A DNA stretch of 36,132 nt from Nitrospira sp. (lineage in GTDB: Bacteria; UBA10199; SBBF01). Made by a program: the position numbers and the translations under genes. Positions 17,680 to 25,141 of the stretch are shown one piece after another. The notes under the pieces were generated by a model. It was not told where the DNA came from. It made no database searches and saw nothing but the letters and a program-made list of their open reading frames with translations. Every line of letters begins with the position of its first letter. Positions within the stretch are counted from its first letter, which is position 1. The stretch is from the NCBI GenBank assembly GCA_005240075.1, contig SBBF01000039.1, positions 1-36,132 on the forward strand, read 5' to 3'.

Positions 17680-18117
17680 TTATTCTTTCTTTTTATCCTG
17701 CGATGGGATCCCCACGGTCGATTCAGTCGGTTCGTCATCGCTCTCTTCCTCCTCAGCTTTTTGTTCTTCCGTTGCAAAAAACTGCTTTAATTCTTTCAAT
17801 CCAAAAATGGCGAGAAGGAGATGAAGATATTTGGGATCGTTGGCCGGGTTTTCGGGATCCAGGAGCTCCTGCGGAAAAACAACATTATCGGTAAAAAGAC
17901 CAGCCGCGCCCGTCAAAGCCGGTTGTTTGAGTTTCTTTTGAAGTGTCTGATATTCCTTGAGCGCCTTGGTGACCGCTTCCGGGTTGATGACCGGAGTTTC
18001 ACCTGGTACGGCTCCGGCCGGCTGTCCGGTTGAGGGCTGAACCCCTTGAGGAGCCGCTCCTTCAGTTGACGAAGGGGGACCGGCAGAGCCCACACCCGAT
18101 GGAGGTTTTATTGACAT
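17680..18117 (-). CDS. Hypothetical Pro/Ser-rich protein
   Basis: A 145-aa protein of unknown function. The first 45 residues are low complexity and rich in Pro, Ser, Gly and Ala without a Sec signal. Residues about 50-115 look folded and helical (ALKEYQTLQKKL, then KYLHLLLAIFGLKELKQFFA). The C-terminal tail is highly acidic, then basic. No good ribosome site is seen before the ATG. Such an N-terminus resembles non-Sec secretion signals, but that is speculation. Confidence 0.6.
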   Translation of the reverse strand: MSIKPPSGVGSAGPPSSTEGAAPQGVQPSTGQPAGAVPGETPVINPEAVTKALKEYQTLQKKLKQPALTGAAGLFTDNVVFPQELLDPENPANDPKYLHLLLAIFGLKELKQFFATEEQKAEEEESDDEPTESTVGIPSQDKKKE

Positions 18118-18143
18118 GATGGATTAATACTAATCGATTAAAT

Positions 18144-18159
18144 TATTCTTGCAAGAATA
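18144..18159. promoter_or_regulatory. 16-bp perfect palindrome in a divergent promoter region
   Basis: TATTCTTGCAAGAATA is perfectly symmetric and lies in the 81-bp gap between the divergent genes ending at 18117 (-) and starting at 18199 (+). It is a candidate operator for a dimeric regulator; the regulator is unknown. Confidence 0.45.
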
Positions 18160-18198
18160 GAATTCTTATTTCATTAAAGAGAATAAAGGAGAAACAAA

Positions 18199-18375
18199 AT
18201 GGCTATCGTTGAAGAATCAGAATACAAGGGAAATCCGATGCTCGTTCTAAAAAATTCGGAGGAGGACCGTTACCCCTTTCAGTTTGGGCTTAAAAAAGCC
18301 AAGCTGGTGATTGAACATATTGAAGACATTAAAAAATTTGTGCAAAAGTTTGATCAGCCAAAAAAGGAAGATTAA
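18199..18375 (+). CDS. Small conserved-looking hypothetical protein (58 aa)
   Basis: A 58-aa ORF with a strong AAAGGAG site 7 nt before the ATG. The sequence MAIVEESEYKGNPMLVLKN, then PFQFGLKKAKLVIEHIEDIKKFV, has a beta-hairpin followed by a long amphipathic helix, a plausible compact fold. It is divergent from the Pro/Ser-rich gene and ends 12 bp before the convergent 151-aa gene. I do not know its function. Confidence 0.7.
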   Translation: MAIVEESEYKGNPMLVLKNSEEDRYPFQFGLKKAKLVIEHIEDIKKFVQKFDQPKKED

Positions 18376-18387
18376 AAATAGGGATCT

Positions 18388-18843
18388 TTAAGAAAAACCT
18401 ACTTCGGACATATCGAGTCCCAGTTCATTGTCATCCATCCCTGGTAAATTATCCCGTCCGTTAATGCCGGTCAGTTCGTTTCCGCCGATGTCCACGCCAT
18501 TATAGGTCAGACAATCAGCAATCAGTTTGTAATAGGGTCCGTCGTTGGCCGGGTTAGTGACGCAAGTATCGATAACCGAATCATCAAAATATTCGCAAGC
18601 GGCAAATGTGTCTCTGAGGGCTCCAAATTCAGAGGGATCCCGATAAACTGAAGCACCTCGAAGGGGGTTGGCCGCATGAGCCAATTTCCCAATCAGTAAA
18701 TCGAGCTCAAATTTTGTTTCAGCCAAATCAGGACAAGCGCTCAAAACGTCAACACGATCTTGAACCTCCGGGTTGCCCAAGTGCGGAGCCGCCGCCGTAA
18801 AACTCCCCGCTACTGATCTATTTGTTTTGTTTTCAATAGCCAT
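18388..18843 (-). CDS. Hypothetical protein behind a sigma-54-type promoter
   Basis: A 151-aa protein without signal peptide or membrane helix and without recognisable domain. It contains four Cys (ACPDL, ACEYF, DTCVT, DCLTY) and an acidic C-terminus. AAGGAG lies 6 nt before the ATG. Upstream on the same strand come a structured GC-rich leader element (18868-18942) and a -24/-12 promoter match (18963-18978), the same order as for the 646-aa gene at 25352. Nitrogen-limitation or other sigma-54 control is therefore likely but unproven. Confidence 0.68.
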   Translation of the reverse strand: MAIENKTNRSVAGSFTAAAPHLGNPEVQDRVDVLSACPDLAETKFELDLLIGKLAHAANPLRGASVYRDPSEFGALRDTFAACEYFDDSVIDTCVTNPANDGPYYKLIADCLTYNGVDIGGNELTGINGRDNLPGMDDNELGLDMSEVGFS

Positions 18844-18867
18844 AATAAACTCCTTACCTCATTAATA

Positions 18868-18942
18868 ATGGGGGCTTTGCCGCTGGCGCCCCCATACCCC
18901 CATTTGGCTCGTTCGCGCGGAATAAATCCGACGCTCACTCAC
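18868..18942 (-). repeat. Two-hairpin GC-rich element, copy 1 (leader of 151-aa gene)
   Basis: Read on the minus strand: GTGAGTGAGC, a small CGGA/TCCG hairpin, GCGCGAACG, ATGGGGGTAT, then a hairpin GGGGGC/GCCCCC with AGCGGCA in its loop. It lies in the 5' leader between the sigma-54-type promoter and the start codon. A 24-bp block (GGGGGCGCCAGCGGCAAAGC plus CCCC) is identical to the copy inside rlmE. Confidence 0.75.
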
Positions 18943-18962
18943 ATCCATCTTCTCTTTATTTA

Positions 18963-18978
18963 TGCAAAAACTCTGCCA
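18963..18978 (-). promoter_or_regulatory. Sigma-54 (-24/-12) promoter candidate
   Basis: On the minus strand: TGGCAGA, GTTT, TTGCA. The invariant GG and GC are separated by exactly 10 nt, as required for RpoN promoters. It lies 120 nt upstream of the 151-aa gene. It matches the consensus less fully than the site at 25142. Confidence 0.6.
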
Positions 18979-19030
18979 AATATAAGCCCGATTCTATATT
19001 TATAACTAATTGATTTTATTATATTTTTAT

Positions 19031-19059
19031 TTGACTTTTGGTCTCTTTTGGAAGATAAA
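19031..19059 (+). promoter_or_regulatory. Sigma-70-type promoter candidate for rlmE
   Basis: TTGACT, a 17-nt spacer and GATAAA precede rlmE by about 50 nt. The region just downstream forms a stem (19063-19092), so transcription into rlmE may be attenuated. Confidence 0.45.
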
Positions 19060-19062
19060 GTC

Positions 19063-19092
19063 AAAAATCGGGGTCTTTAGAGACCGATTTTT
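19063..19092 (+). terminator. Stem-loop with T-run upstream of rlmE
   Basis: AAAAATCGGGGTCT and AGACCGATTTTT pair (two unpaired G) around a TTAG loop, and the 3' arm ends in five T. It resembles an intrinsic terminator or attenuator between the rlmE promoter candidate and its start. A weaker TTTGACTT/AAGTCAAA pairing overlaps it and could form an alternative structure. Confidence 0.5.
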
Positions 19093-19110
19093 GGACTCCG
19101 GACCCCACTT

Positions 19111-19776
19111 ATGATTTTCTACAACCGCAAGGATATTTTTTACCAAAAAGCCAAAAAAGAGGGTTTTGTCGCCCGATCAGCCTATAAACTGATCGAACTG
19201 GATAAGAGGTTTGAGATCTTAAAACCGGGGAGAAGAATTGTCGATTTGGGATGCGCCCCGGGGGGGTGGATTCAGGTAGCGGAGGGGAAATTGGCAAGAA
19301 TTGTTGGGATCGACCTCCTCCCCCTCAAGTTCACCCCCTCCTCCAACACCCTCTTCTTCCAGGGAAATTTTTTGGATCCCGTTAATCAACAAAAAATCAT
19401 CGATGCACTGCAGGAAAATGGTGAGCGAGGATCAGGCTTTGCCAGTCCGAGCGAACGGGGGGTACGGGGGCGCCAGCGGCAAAGCCCCCGATCTAATGCC
19501 GATTGGGTCTTGTCCGACATGTCTCCCAATTTATCCGGCATCAAATTCAAGGATCTCCAGGCCTCTTTGGAGTTGTGCGAATCAGCCTTGGAATTTGCAA
19601 AAAAGATTTTAAAAAAGGGGGGAGGACTGGTGGTTAAAATTTTTCCGGGACCGGAGATGGAGAATTTTCGAAAGAGGCTTCGCGAGCTCTTCGAGCGAAT
19701 GGCCATGGTGGAACCAGAGGCGACACGGAAGACGTCGGCGGAGATCTATCTCGTTTGCACCGGGTTTAAAGGGTAA
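19111..19776 (+). CDS. rlmE: 23S rRNA 2'-O-methyltransferase RlmE (FtsJ) with an in-frame repeat insert
   Basis: A 221-aa FtsJ-family enzyme that methylates U2552 in E. coli 23S rRNA. The catalytic K-D-K-E set is visible: RSAYKL, SDMSPNLSG, VVKIFPGPE and SAEIYL. The SAM motif is VDLGCAPGGW. Residues about 104-129 (ERGSGFASPSERGVRGRQRQ and on) are encoded by the GC-rich two-hairpin element and do not match the family, where the preceding helix runs directly into the DWVLSDMSP strand. The frame is preserved, so the enzyme probably tolerates the loop. No ribosome site is obvious before the ATG. Confidence 0.92.
   Translation: MIFYNRKDIFYQKAKKEGFVARSAYKLIELDKRFEILKPGRRIVDLGCAPGGWIQVAEGKLARIVGIDLLPLKFTPSSNTLFFQGNFLDPVNQQKIIDALQENGERGSGFASPSERGVRGRQRQSPRSNADWVLSDMSPNLSGIKFKDLQASLELCESALEFAKKILKKGGGLVVKIFPGPEMENFRKRLRELFERMAMVEPEATRKTSAEIYLVCTGFKG
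19421..19490 (+). repeat. Two-hairpin GC-rich element, copy 2 (inside rlmE)
   Basis: GTGAGCGAG, a GGCTTTGCC hairpin flanked by GGA/TCC, GAGCGAACG (19449-19457), GGGGGGTAC, then the GGGGGC ... AGCGGCA ... GCCCCC hairpin. Same order and same orientation relative to the host gene as copies at 18868 and 25207. It is translated as part of RlmE. Confidence 0.75.
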
Positions 19777-19784
19777 AAATACTA

Positions 19785-19820
19785 TTTCCATAAATTATCA
19801 ATTTTGATAATCTATGGAAA
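19785..19820. promoter_or_regulatory. 36-bp symmetric operator overlapping the AbiEi start codon
   Basis: TTTCCAT (19785-19791) and ATTATCAA (19794-19801) mirror TTGATAAT (19804-19811) and ATGGAAA (19814-19820) around a central TT. All 15 paired positions match. The last arm contains the start codon of the antitoxin gene. AbiEi proteins are known to repress their own promoter by binding inverted repeats, so this is a strong operator candidate. Confidence 0.75.
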
Positions 19821-20437
19821 TGGATTATAATACTCTTATTACCCAAGCGGCCCCCTTTCCTCTTTTTGATGAATCGTTGCTGAGTGTTCTTGGGGGTTCA
19901 AAACAGGCTCACCGGCTCAGCCTGACCCGATGGGTGAAAAGCGGAAAAATTATTCGCTTGAAACGGGGCCTCTATACGCTCCCCGATGATCGGCGCAAAA
20001 TCCAGTTTTCAGTCATGTGGCTGGCCAACACCCTCTATTCACCATCATACGTATCACTTCAATTTGCCCTTTCGTGGCACGATATGATTCCGGAAAGGGT
20101 ATTGGCCATCACCTCAATTTCAAGACTCAAAACTGCCCGCTTTTCAAACCCTATGGGAATTTTTACTTACAGCCATCTCAATAAAGGTTTGTTTTTCGGA
20201 TTTCAGGAAAAAAGAGACGAATTTGAAAAATATTTTCTGATGGCCACTCCCGAAAAAGCGTTGCTTGACGTTATTTACTTGAGTCGTGATTGGGAGCCAA
20301 ACGCTGTTTTTTTGGAAAAGAACTGGCGCCTGCAACAGTTGGAGCAGTTAAATAAAAAACGATTGAAATCTTTTGCTGTAAAATTCCGGATGAAAAAAAT
20401 CACCAATGCCGTTGATCTCATTCTTAAACTCATTTAG
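19814..20437 (+). CDS. abiEi: AbiEi-type antitoxin / transcriptional regulator
   Basis: A 207-aa protein with an N-terminal winged-helix region (HRLSLTRWVKSGKIIRLKRG then LYTLP) typical of AbiEi antitoxins and a C-terminal AbiEi domain (SPSYVSLQFALSWHDMIPE; ATPEKALLDVIYL). In type IV toxin-antitoxin systems it represses the operon and counters the nucleotidyltransferase toxin without binding it. The start codon lies within a 36-bp palindrome. It is followed 12 bp later by the toxin gene. Confidence 0.9.
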   Translation: MEMDYNTLITQAAPFPLFDESLLSVLGGSKQAHRLSLTRWVKSGKIIRLKRGLYTLPDDRRKIQFSVMWLANTLYSPSYVSLQFALSWHDMIPERVLAITSISRLKTARFSNPMGIFTYSHLNKGLFFGFQEKRDEFEKYFLMATPEKALLDVIYLSRDWEPNAVFLEKNWRLQQLEQLNKKRLKSFAVKFRMKKITNAVDLILKLI

Positions 20438-20449
20438 GGAGACAAACTT

Positions 20450-21283
20450 ATGAAAGAAAATATGATTGCCAAAGCACGGGAGGGAAAAAGCGCGATCGAC
20501 AAGTTAAACCGGCTCCGCGAGGAATTGCATCATCTGATTCTTCAGGAAGCAGACCGAAAAGGGGCTTTTAATCAGATCTGTTTTGTGGGAGGAACGGCTC
20601 TGCGTATTTTGCACGGTCTTGACCGTTTTTCGGAGGATCTTGATTTTTCCCTTTCCCTTCAAAACAAAAACCTCTTTCAACTGGAAACTCTCTCAAAGGC
20701 TGTTGTCAAATCGCTGGAGGGATATGGCTTTGACTGTCATATTGAAAGACTTAAGACTGAGCGGAATGTGCAAAGCTGTTTGTTTGCCTTTAGGAATCTT
20801 CTGCATCAGCTCCACAAATCGTTTCAGCCAACACAAAAGCTGGCTATCCGTTTCGAAGCGGATATGCGCCCTCCAGCAGGGGCCCATGAACAGGTTAGTC
20901 CGGTAACCGGCATTCGTTTATACAAAGTACGCCATTTCGATCTCCCCTCGCTGTTTGCGGGGAAGTTGCATGCCGTTCTCTACCGCGTTTACACGAAGGG
21001 GAGAGATCTGTACGATTTCCTCTGGTATACGGGAAAGGGGGTGTCGGTTAACGGAACTTTTTTGGAAAATGCCATCGAGCAGACGCAAAAAGAAAAAATT
21101 CAGCTCAATGATAAAAAACTCCAAGAACTTCTGCACAAAAAATTTGAAGAGATTGATTTTGCCAAAGCCCAAAGGGATGTGGCACCTTTTCTGGCTGATC
21201 CGGAGTCCCTCTCCCTGTTTGATCGGGATCTTTTTTTAAATGCCGCAAATGGTGTAAAATTTTCAGAAACTGTTAAAAAGTGA
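20450..21283 (+). CDS. abiEii: AbiEii-type nucleotidyltransferase toxin
   Basis: A 277-aa protein of the AbiEii/AbiGii family (DUF1814, DNA polymerase beta-like fold). The signature FVGGTALRILHGLDRFSEDLDFSL (in part GGTALR and SEDLDF) holds the nucleotide-binding Gly-Gly and catalytic Asp pair. A second family motif, KLHAVLYRVYTKGRDLYDF, is present. Such toxins transfer nucleotides to RNA and can block phage growth. GGGAG precedes the ATG. Coupled to abiEi. Confidence 0.92.
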   Translation: MKENMIAKAREGKSAIDKLNRLREELHHLILQEADRKGAFNQICFVGGTALRILHGLDRFSEDLDFSLSLQNKNLFQLETLSKAVVKSLEGYGFDCHIERLKTERNVQSCLFAFRNLLHQLHKSFQPTQKLAIRFEADMRPPAGAHEQVSPVTGIRLYKVRHFDLPSLFAGKLHAVLYRVYTKGRDLYDFLWYTGKGVSVNGTFLENAIEQTQKEKIQLNDKKLQELLHKKFEEIDFAKAQRDVAPFLADPESLSLFDRDLFLNAANGVKFSETVKK

Positions 21284-21305
21284 CAGGATCGTACAAATTT
21301 TATCT

Positions 21306-22967
21306 TTATTTTGTTTTCGCTAGCTTAATCATTTCTTTCAGATTAATCGACAAACCAGAATTATTGGCTATAGATGCAACAAATCCAGGAAGACCGGTTG
21401 GATCAGAACTCACCCAGTAAGTCAATTGTCCATTTTCAAGTTTCCACCCTCCAACATTATAGCTTAAGTAATGATAGCCTTTATATTCGTTGAGCTTGGA
21501 AGCATAGGGCCCTGTAAAAACAGTTTTGTCGGCATTTTCAGTATGAGGAATAAGCGCCCATCGCATTTCAATATTATCCCCGCTTCTCCTGGCAGGAAGC
21601 ATCGCAATAACCCACTGGGCTTTGTAAACTTTGAAATTAATCGCCATGTGCACCACGGGAACCGTAACAACACTGCTCCCATACTTGACCTTTGTTGTTC
21701 CAATCTGTTGACAATTCTTAAGGCTCAAGGCTGATTGGTTATATTGCCCTACGGCCAACACCGCTTTTTTTAGTTGATCGGCTGTTATCCCCTCGGCATC
21801 CACCGTTTTAGAATAGACCTTGCCTTGATTGAAAACAAGTTCGGTCAACGGTTCTTCAGCCGCAGCTACAGGCAGCGCCTCTGCTTTTGGCTTCAATACA
21901 ATTGAATTTGAAAATTTGATCGGAGGGCTAACCGCTGTTCCATTGATCTTTGTGATCACCGGACGAATAGTTTTTCCCGCACCGGCATTATACTCTGCTT
22001 CCGTGAGTTTAAAGTTCATGGTCTTTCCTGCCGGTCCCATGGAAGAAACATCAATTTTTTTCACTCCCGGAATATCAATTTGAATACTGATATTCGGCAC
22101 CCTTGTTGAAACACTCAGGGTTATATCGTCGTTTGGCCCGAGCCCCCCCTCTTTTGCCACCACTTGTGCTCTGACAATAGGACTTTCAACGGATGGTGGA
22201 GGAAGAGGTGCTTCAGCAGCTGTAACTACAGAAGCCACGATTTCCGTCGCCCCCACCAGAGGAGAAATCGATTCTTCAGCTAATGCACTTTCTGCCGCCT
22301 CCGCGGGTGGAGGGAGGGGAGAAACTTCAGCTTTCTTCCGCGGAAAAGTAAAACCCCCCGTTAAACCAACTCCAAAAACAGGTCCCCAGGCCCCTTTAAG
22401 CTGGCTTTCATGATATCCGGGCACATGATAAATATAATTTCTGATTCCCCCTTGCAGATAGATCCTTACAGCGGCCGAACCGATTTTCAGATCAACTCCG
22501 GATCGGAGGCCCGCTCCCACATAACTTTTCATGTCCCCCATCACCCCTTCTGAAGGAGAAAGGGGCGCCACTCCTGAGGCCTTGCCAACCTCCGTGTAAA
22601 TGCCAACGGGAACGGTGATCCGAGACTCATCTCTATCAGCCAAAGCAATTTCCACCCCCGCTTCGGTTTCCACTCCCAGCCGATTCATGGCGGCGCTTGA
22701 ATTTTGAATTCCCTCAGGAGGATTTTGGAGGGTCTTGTTCGTTTGCCCGACAACGGCCCCCACTCCCAAATAAGGATTGGCTTTCCCAAAACCGCGCCAC
22801 TGTGCCCTGACCCCCCCTCTGAGTTGCAAGCCGGAGTAAGATTTTTCGTTGTCTTGACTTGTATTCCAAACATCAAACCCAATCATGACATTCGGTTTGA
22901 CTTCCACATGAGTCGTTGGAGTTGGTGACGAAACCGGCATACCAACAGGTGAAACAGATCCTGACAT
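21306..22967 (-). CDS. Large hypothetical protein with a beta-rich N-terminal domain
   Basis: A 553-aa protein of unknown function with a strong GGGAGGT site before the ATG. The N-terminus is Ser/Pro/Thr-rich with no Sec signal. Residues about 22-210 are rich in alternating aromatic and Gly strands (YSGLQLRGGVRAQW, YLGVGAVVG, VRIYLQGGIRNYIY), like an outer-membrane beta-barrel domain. Residues 215-280 are an Ala/Pro/Glu linker, and the C-terminal about 170 residues form an unrecognised domain. A barrel without Sec signal is odd; the true start could lie elsewhere or export may use another route. Confidence 0.7.
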   Translation of the reverse strand: MSGSVSPVGMPVSSPTPTTHVEVKPNVMIGFDVWNTSQDNEKSYSGLQLRGGVRAQWRGFGKANPYLGVGAVVGQTNKTLQNPPEGIQNSSAAMNRLGVETEAGVEIALADRDESRITVPVGIYTEVGKASGVAPLSPSEGVMGDMKSYVGAGLRSGVDLKIGSAAVRIYLQGGIRNYIYHVPGYHESQLKGAWGPVFGVGLTGGFTFPRKKAEVSPLPPPAEAAESALAEESISPLVGATEIVASVVTAAEAPLPPPSVESPIVRAQVVAKEGGLGPNDDITLSVSTRVPNISIQIDIPGVKKIDVSSMGPAGKTMNFKLTEAEYNAGAGKTIRPVITKINGTAVSPPIKFSNSIVLKPKAEALPVAAAEEPLTELVFNQGKVYSKTVDAEGITADQLKKAVLAVGQYNQSALSLKNCQQIGTTKVKYGSSVVTVPVVHMAINFKVYKAQWVIAMLPARRSGDNIEMRWALIPHTENADKTVFTGPYASKLNEYKGYHYLSYNVGGWKLENGQLTYWVSSDPTGLPGFVASIANNSGLSINLKEMIKLAKTK

Positions 22968-23041
22968 AATACCTCCCTTTTATTCTTTATATTTTTATTA
23001 TCGGCAGATATCCAAAAAAGTTGCTAAGTTTTTACAAGTTT

Positions 23042-23060
23042 TTTGACCCGGTGCGTCAAA
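23042..23060. promoter_or_regulatory. Inverted repeat and promoter candidate upstream of the 553-aa gene
   Basis: TTTGAC and GTCAAA flank a 7-bp spacer. On the minus strand the TTGACG within it is followed 17 nt later by TGTAAA, a possible -35/-10 pair for the 553-aa gene. Confidence 0.4.
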
Positions 23061-23088
23061 GGCTAAAACTTAAAGCAGATGTCTTCCC

Positions 23089-23379
23089 TCATTCAAATAA
23101 TAACAAGTCAACTGGATCTCTTTTCAACCAAGCGACCGAGAAGATAACGCTCGCAAGGAGGGTTTGGTAAGGAAGCCCCTCTTCAATTGCCCGTACCTTG
23201 GCGTTGTAAAAATCCTTTTCGGAAAGACGTAAATTCACCCTTTTTGATTTGTGAAGGGTCACTCGGGCCGCCTCTTCAAAGCGCTTTTTCTCTTCTGGAA
23301 AATCGGGAAGGGTAACCCACTCCCCCTTCTTCAGGGAATTGTAGAATTCTCTTTCCTCTTTATTAAGCCTAAATTTCAT
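23089..23379 (-). CDS. BrnA/CopG-like antitoxin
   Basis: A 96-aa protein. The segment KSKRVNLRLSEKDFYNAKVR then AIEEGLPYQTLLASVI matches the ribbon-helix-helix region of CopG/BrnA-type antitoxins, which bind operator DNA and neutralise the toxin. Its ATG overlaps the toxin stop by 4 nt (toxin first, antitoxin second, as in BrnTA). Confidence 0.82.
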   Translation of the reverse strand: MKFRLNKEEREFYNSLKKGEWVTLPDFPEEKKRFEEAARVTLHKSKRVNLRLSEKDFYNAKVRAIEEGLPYQTLLASVIFSVAWLKRDPVDLLLFE

Positions 23380-23639
23380 GGTTTTTTCCTTTCTTGAAAA
23401 TATTTTTTGACAGCTTCCCGGCTTGGAAAGGCCGTTTTCAAAAAAATAGCCTCCCCTTTTTCGATAAAAGGAACCGCATAAACATATTTCTTGAGCTTAA
23501 CATAAGCGACTTTCTGATTTTTATACCGCTCCTTGTTTGGATGTTCCACCATATCCAACAGATTTCCGTTTTTGATCTCATAAACAATCTCTTCGAACGA
23601 GGCCCCGCTTTCTTTCTTGACTTGTTCATTTTTTTTCAA
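23376..23639 (-). CDS. BrnT-like toxin
   Basis: An 87-aa protein related to BrnT/RelE-fold ribonuclease toxins: SFEEIVYEIKNGNLLDMVEHPN, YVYAVPFIEKGEAIFLKTAF and PSREAVKKYF are the family's usual strands and C-terminal helix (described here in parts). The start is TTG; no better in-frame start is seen. Partner of the ribbon-helix-helix protein downstream. Toxin activity is inferred from family. Confidence 0.78.
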   Translation of the reverse strand: MKKNEQVKKESGASFEEIVYEIKNGNLLDMVEHPNKERYKNQKVAYVKLKKYVYAVPFIEKGEAIFLKTAFPSREAVKKYFQERKKP

Positions 23640-23673
23640 CGCTCCATGTGAACAGCTTCATACCTTTCTACAG

Positions 23674-23686
23674 CATGTTGTACATG
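23674..23686. promoter_or_regulatory. Palindrome upstream of the BrnT/BrnA-like pair
   Basis: CATGT-TGT-ACATG lies about 35 bp upstream of the toxin start. Ribbon-helix-helix antitoxins bind such short inverted repeats, so it may be the operator. Confidence 0.4.
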
Positions 23687-23708
23687 TTTTGTCATCACAT
23701 CTTTTATG

Positions 23709-24032
23709 TTATTTTACAGGATCTTTCGCCCCCACCGCTTCGGGAGATTGGGAAACAACATAGGGAATGGTCTTGGCAGGAGGGGAATTGAGCGGGACTT
23801 CCCCGTCAGAACTCTGTTTATGTGGCTTGTCTGATTTTGTGGTTAAAGGTTTGTAGGGCAAATCAACCGACGGCTTGTTGGGAGTGGTTTCCTCTTCCTC
23901 CGATCCAGTCTCCACAACAGGTCCCACCGGCCCCACAGGTCCCGGCGATTCGGCCAGTACAAAATGGGGAAAAAAATTAAGGAGTCCCAAGAGAATCAAA
24001 CACTCTCTCCAATTCCTTCGCCAGTTCCGCAT
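23709..24032 (-). CDS. Secreted Pro-rich hypothetical protein
   Basis: A 107-aa product from the ATG at 24032. The N-terminus is basic, then a hydrophobic core (CLILLGLLNFFPHFVLAES) consistent with a Sec signal peptide. The mature part is disordered and rich in Pro, Gly, Glu and Thr (PGPVGPVGPVVETGSEEEE). It overlaps the end of the TPR gene by 56 nt in another frame, so the two are probably translated together. Earlier starts up to 24101 exist but would put a long basic stretch before the signal. Function unknown. Confidence 0.6.
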   Translation of the reverse strand: MRNWRRNWRECLILLGLLNFFPHFVLAESPGPVGPVGPVVETGSEEEETTPNKPSVDLPYKPLTTKSDKPHKQSSDGEVPLNSPPAKTIPYVVSQSPEAVGAKDPVK

Positions 24033-25065
24033 CTTTTTCTTTAAGTTCCTCATATTTCTTTTTGGCATCCGTATATTGTTTTGTTTCCAAATCAACCGCA
24101 ATCAGATTAAAGAGCACCTTCCCGTCATGGGGATTCAACGTTTGGGCTTTTAAATAGGCCTCCCGAGCCAGTTTATATTTTTTTTCATCCCGGCGTACGT
24201 TTCCTTCAATCAACCATAAATCAAAAGAATCCTGGATGCTCCGTGCCCTGGCAATCCATTCAAGCGCTTCAGCAGATTTGCCATCCTTTCGCAACACTTC
24301 CGCCAATTGCTGGATAAGGAGAAGATTGTGAGGATCAGCATCTAATGCTTTTTTGTAAGAGGCAATGGAATCAGAAAAAGCCCCCACTTTTTCAAAACAG
24401 AACCCCAGATTATGGCTGGCAAAAAGGGGAGTGTTAGGACTCGTGGCCAACAATTTTTGATAAACACTAATGGCATCCCAGTAGCGTTTGCTGTCGCGAT
24501 ACACGTTTCCCAACAAAGAGAGAACAAAGAGAGACTCCGGCTCTTTCTTGATCCATTGTTCCAGCCAGTCAACAGCCTCTTCCAATCGCCCCTCTTTTCG
24601 GGCGGTCAGCGATTTTTCTCTTAACGACTGGATTGTCTCCTCAATTTTGATTCCAAACCGGCGAACCAGTTCCGGTTGGGAAATTTCTTTTTTAAGATAA
24701 CTCCGGACATCCTTGAGAGAGATAACAGCCAAAAAACGGCTCTGATTCCCCCCTCCGGCTGAAAGAACAATTTTTTCAAAAGGGGGATGGGTCGGCGCAA
24801 GCCTCCCCCCCAGTTCAGTCAAAAAATTTGAAAAAGTAATTTCATTAAAAGGTTCTTTATTTTTGATTGAAAGGATCAGCTCTCCGTTGATGAGCTGCTG
24901 ATCGTAAGGACCATAGTTCACTTCATGCAAAATAGTAGACCAACCTTCCCCTCGCCCCTTGGGAGATTCCCCTCTCCCCTGTGAGGGTAAAACCATGATC
25001 AACAAAATGAGGAGTAAAAACCCTGTTTTTTGATGCCTTAAATCCCCGTTTTCACTGGTTAACAT
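23977..25065 (-). CDS. TPR-repeat exported protein
   Basis: A 362-aa protein. Residues 14-33 form a hydrophobic signal segment (TGFLLLILLIMVLPSQG). Residues about 150-345 hold several tetratricopeptide repeats (for example AISVYQKLLATSPNTPLFAS, AIASYKKALDADP-type units). Partner-binding role in the periplasm is likely; no specific pathway is visible. The segment just after the signal, RGESPKGRGEG, is encoded by a short palindrome (24961-24978). A promoter candidate lies upstream (TTGCAA, 17 nt, TACATT). Confidence 0.8.
   Translation of the reverse strand: MLTSENGDLRHQKTGFLLLILLIMVLPSQGRGESPKGRGEGWSTILHEVNYGPYDQQLINGELILSIKNKEPFNEITFSNFLTELGGRLAPTHPPFEKIVLSAGGGNQSRFLAVISLKDVRSYLKKEISQPELVRRFGIKIEETIQSLREKSLTARKEGRLEEAVDWLEQWIKKEPESLFVLSLLGNVYRDSKRYWDAISVYQKLLATSPNTPLFASHNLGFCFEKVGAFSDSIASYKKALDADPHNLLLIQQLAEVLRKDGKSAEALEWIARARSIQDSFDLWLIEGNVRRDEKKYKLAREAYLKAQTLNPHDGKVLFNLIAVDLETKQYTDAKKKYEELKEKDAELAKELERVFDSLGTP
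24961..24978. repeat. Short palindrome in the TPR gene
   Basis: GGGAGA-TTCCCC-TCTCCC, perfect 6-bp arms, encodes part of the Gly/Arg/Lys-rich stretch just after the TPR protein signal peptide. It may be a decayed repeat insert. Confidence 0.4.
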
Positions 25066-25093
25066 GTTGCCCCCCCTTTGTGGTCTATTAAAA

Positions 25094-25122
25094 AATGTAT
25101 TAAAATTAACAAGTTATTGCAA
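25094..25122 (-). promoter_or_regulatory. Sigma-70-type promoter candidate for the TPR gene
   Basis: On the minus strand TTGCAA (25117-25122), 17 nt, TACATT (25094-25099), about 30 nt upstream of the TPR gene start. Confidence 0.45.
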
Positions 25123-25141
25123 TCTTAAACTCTTTGGGTTC

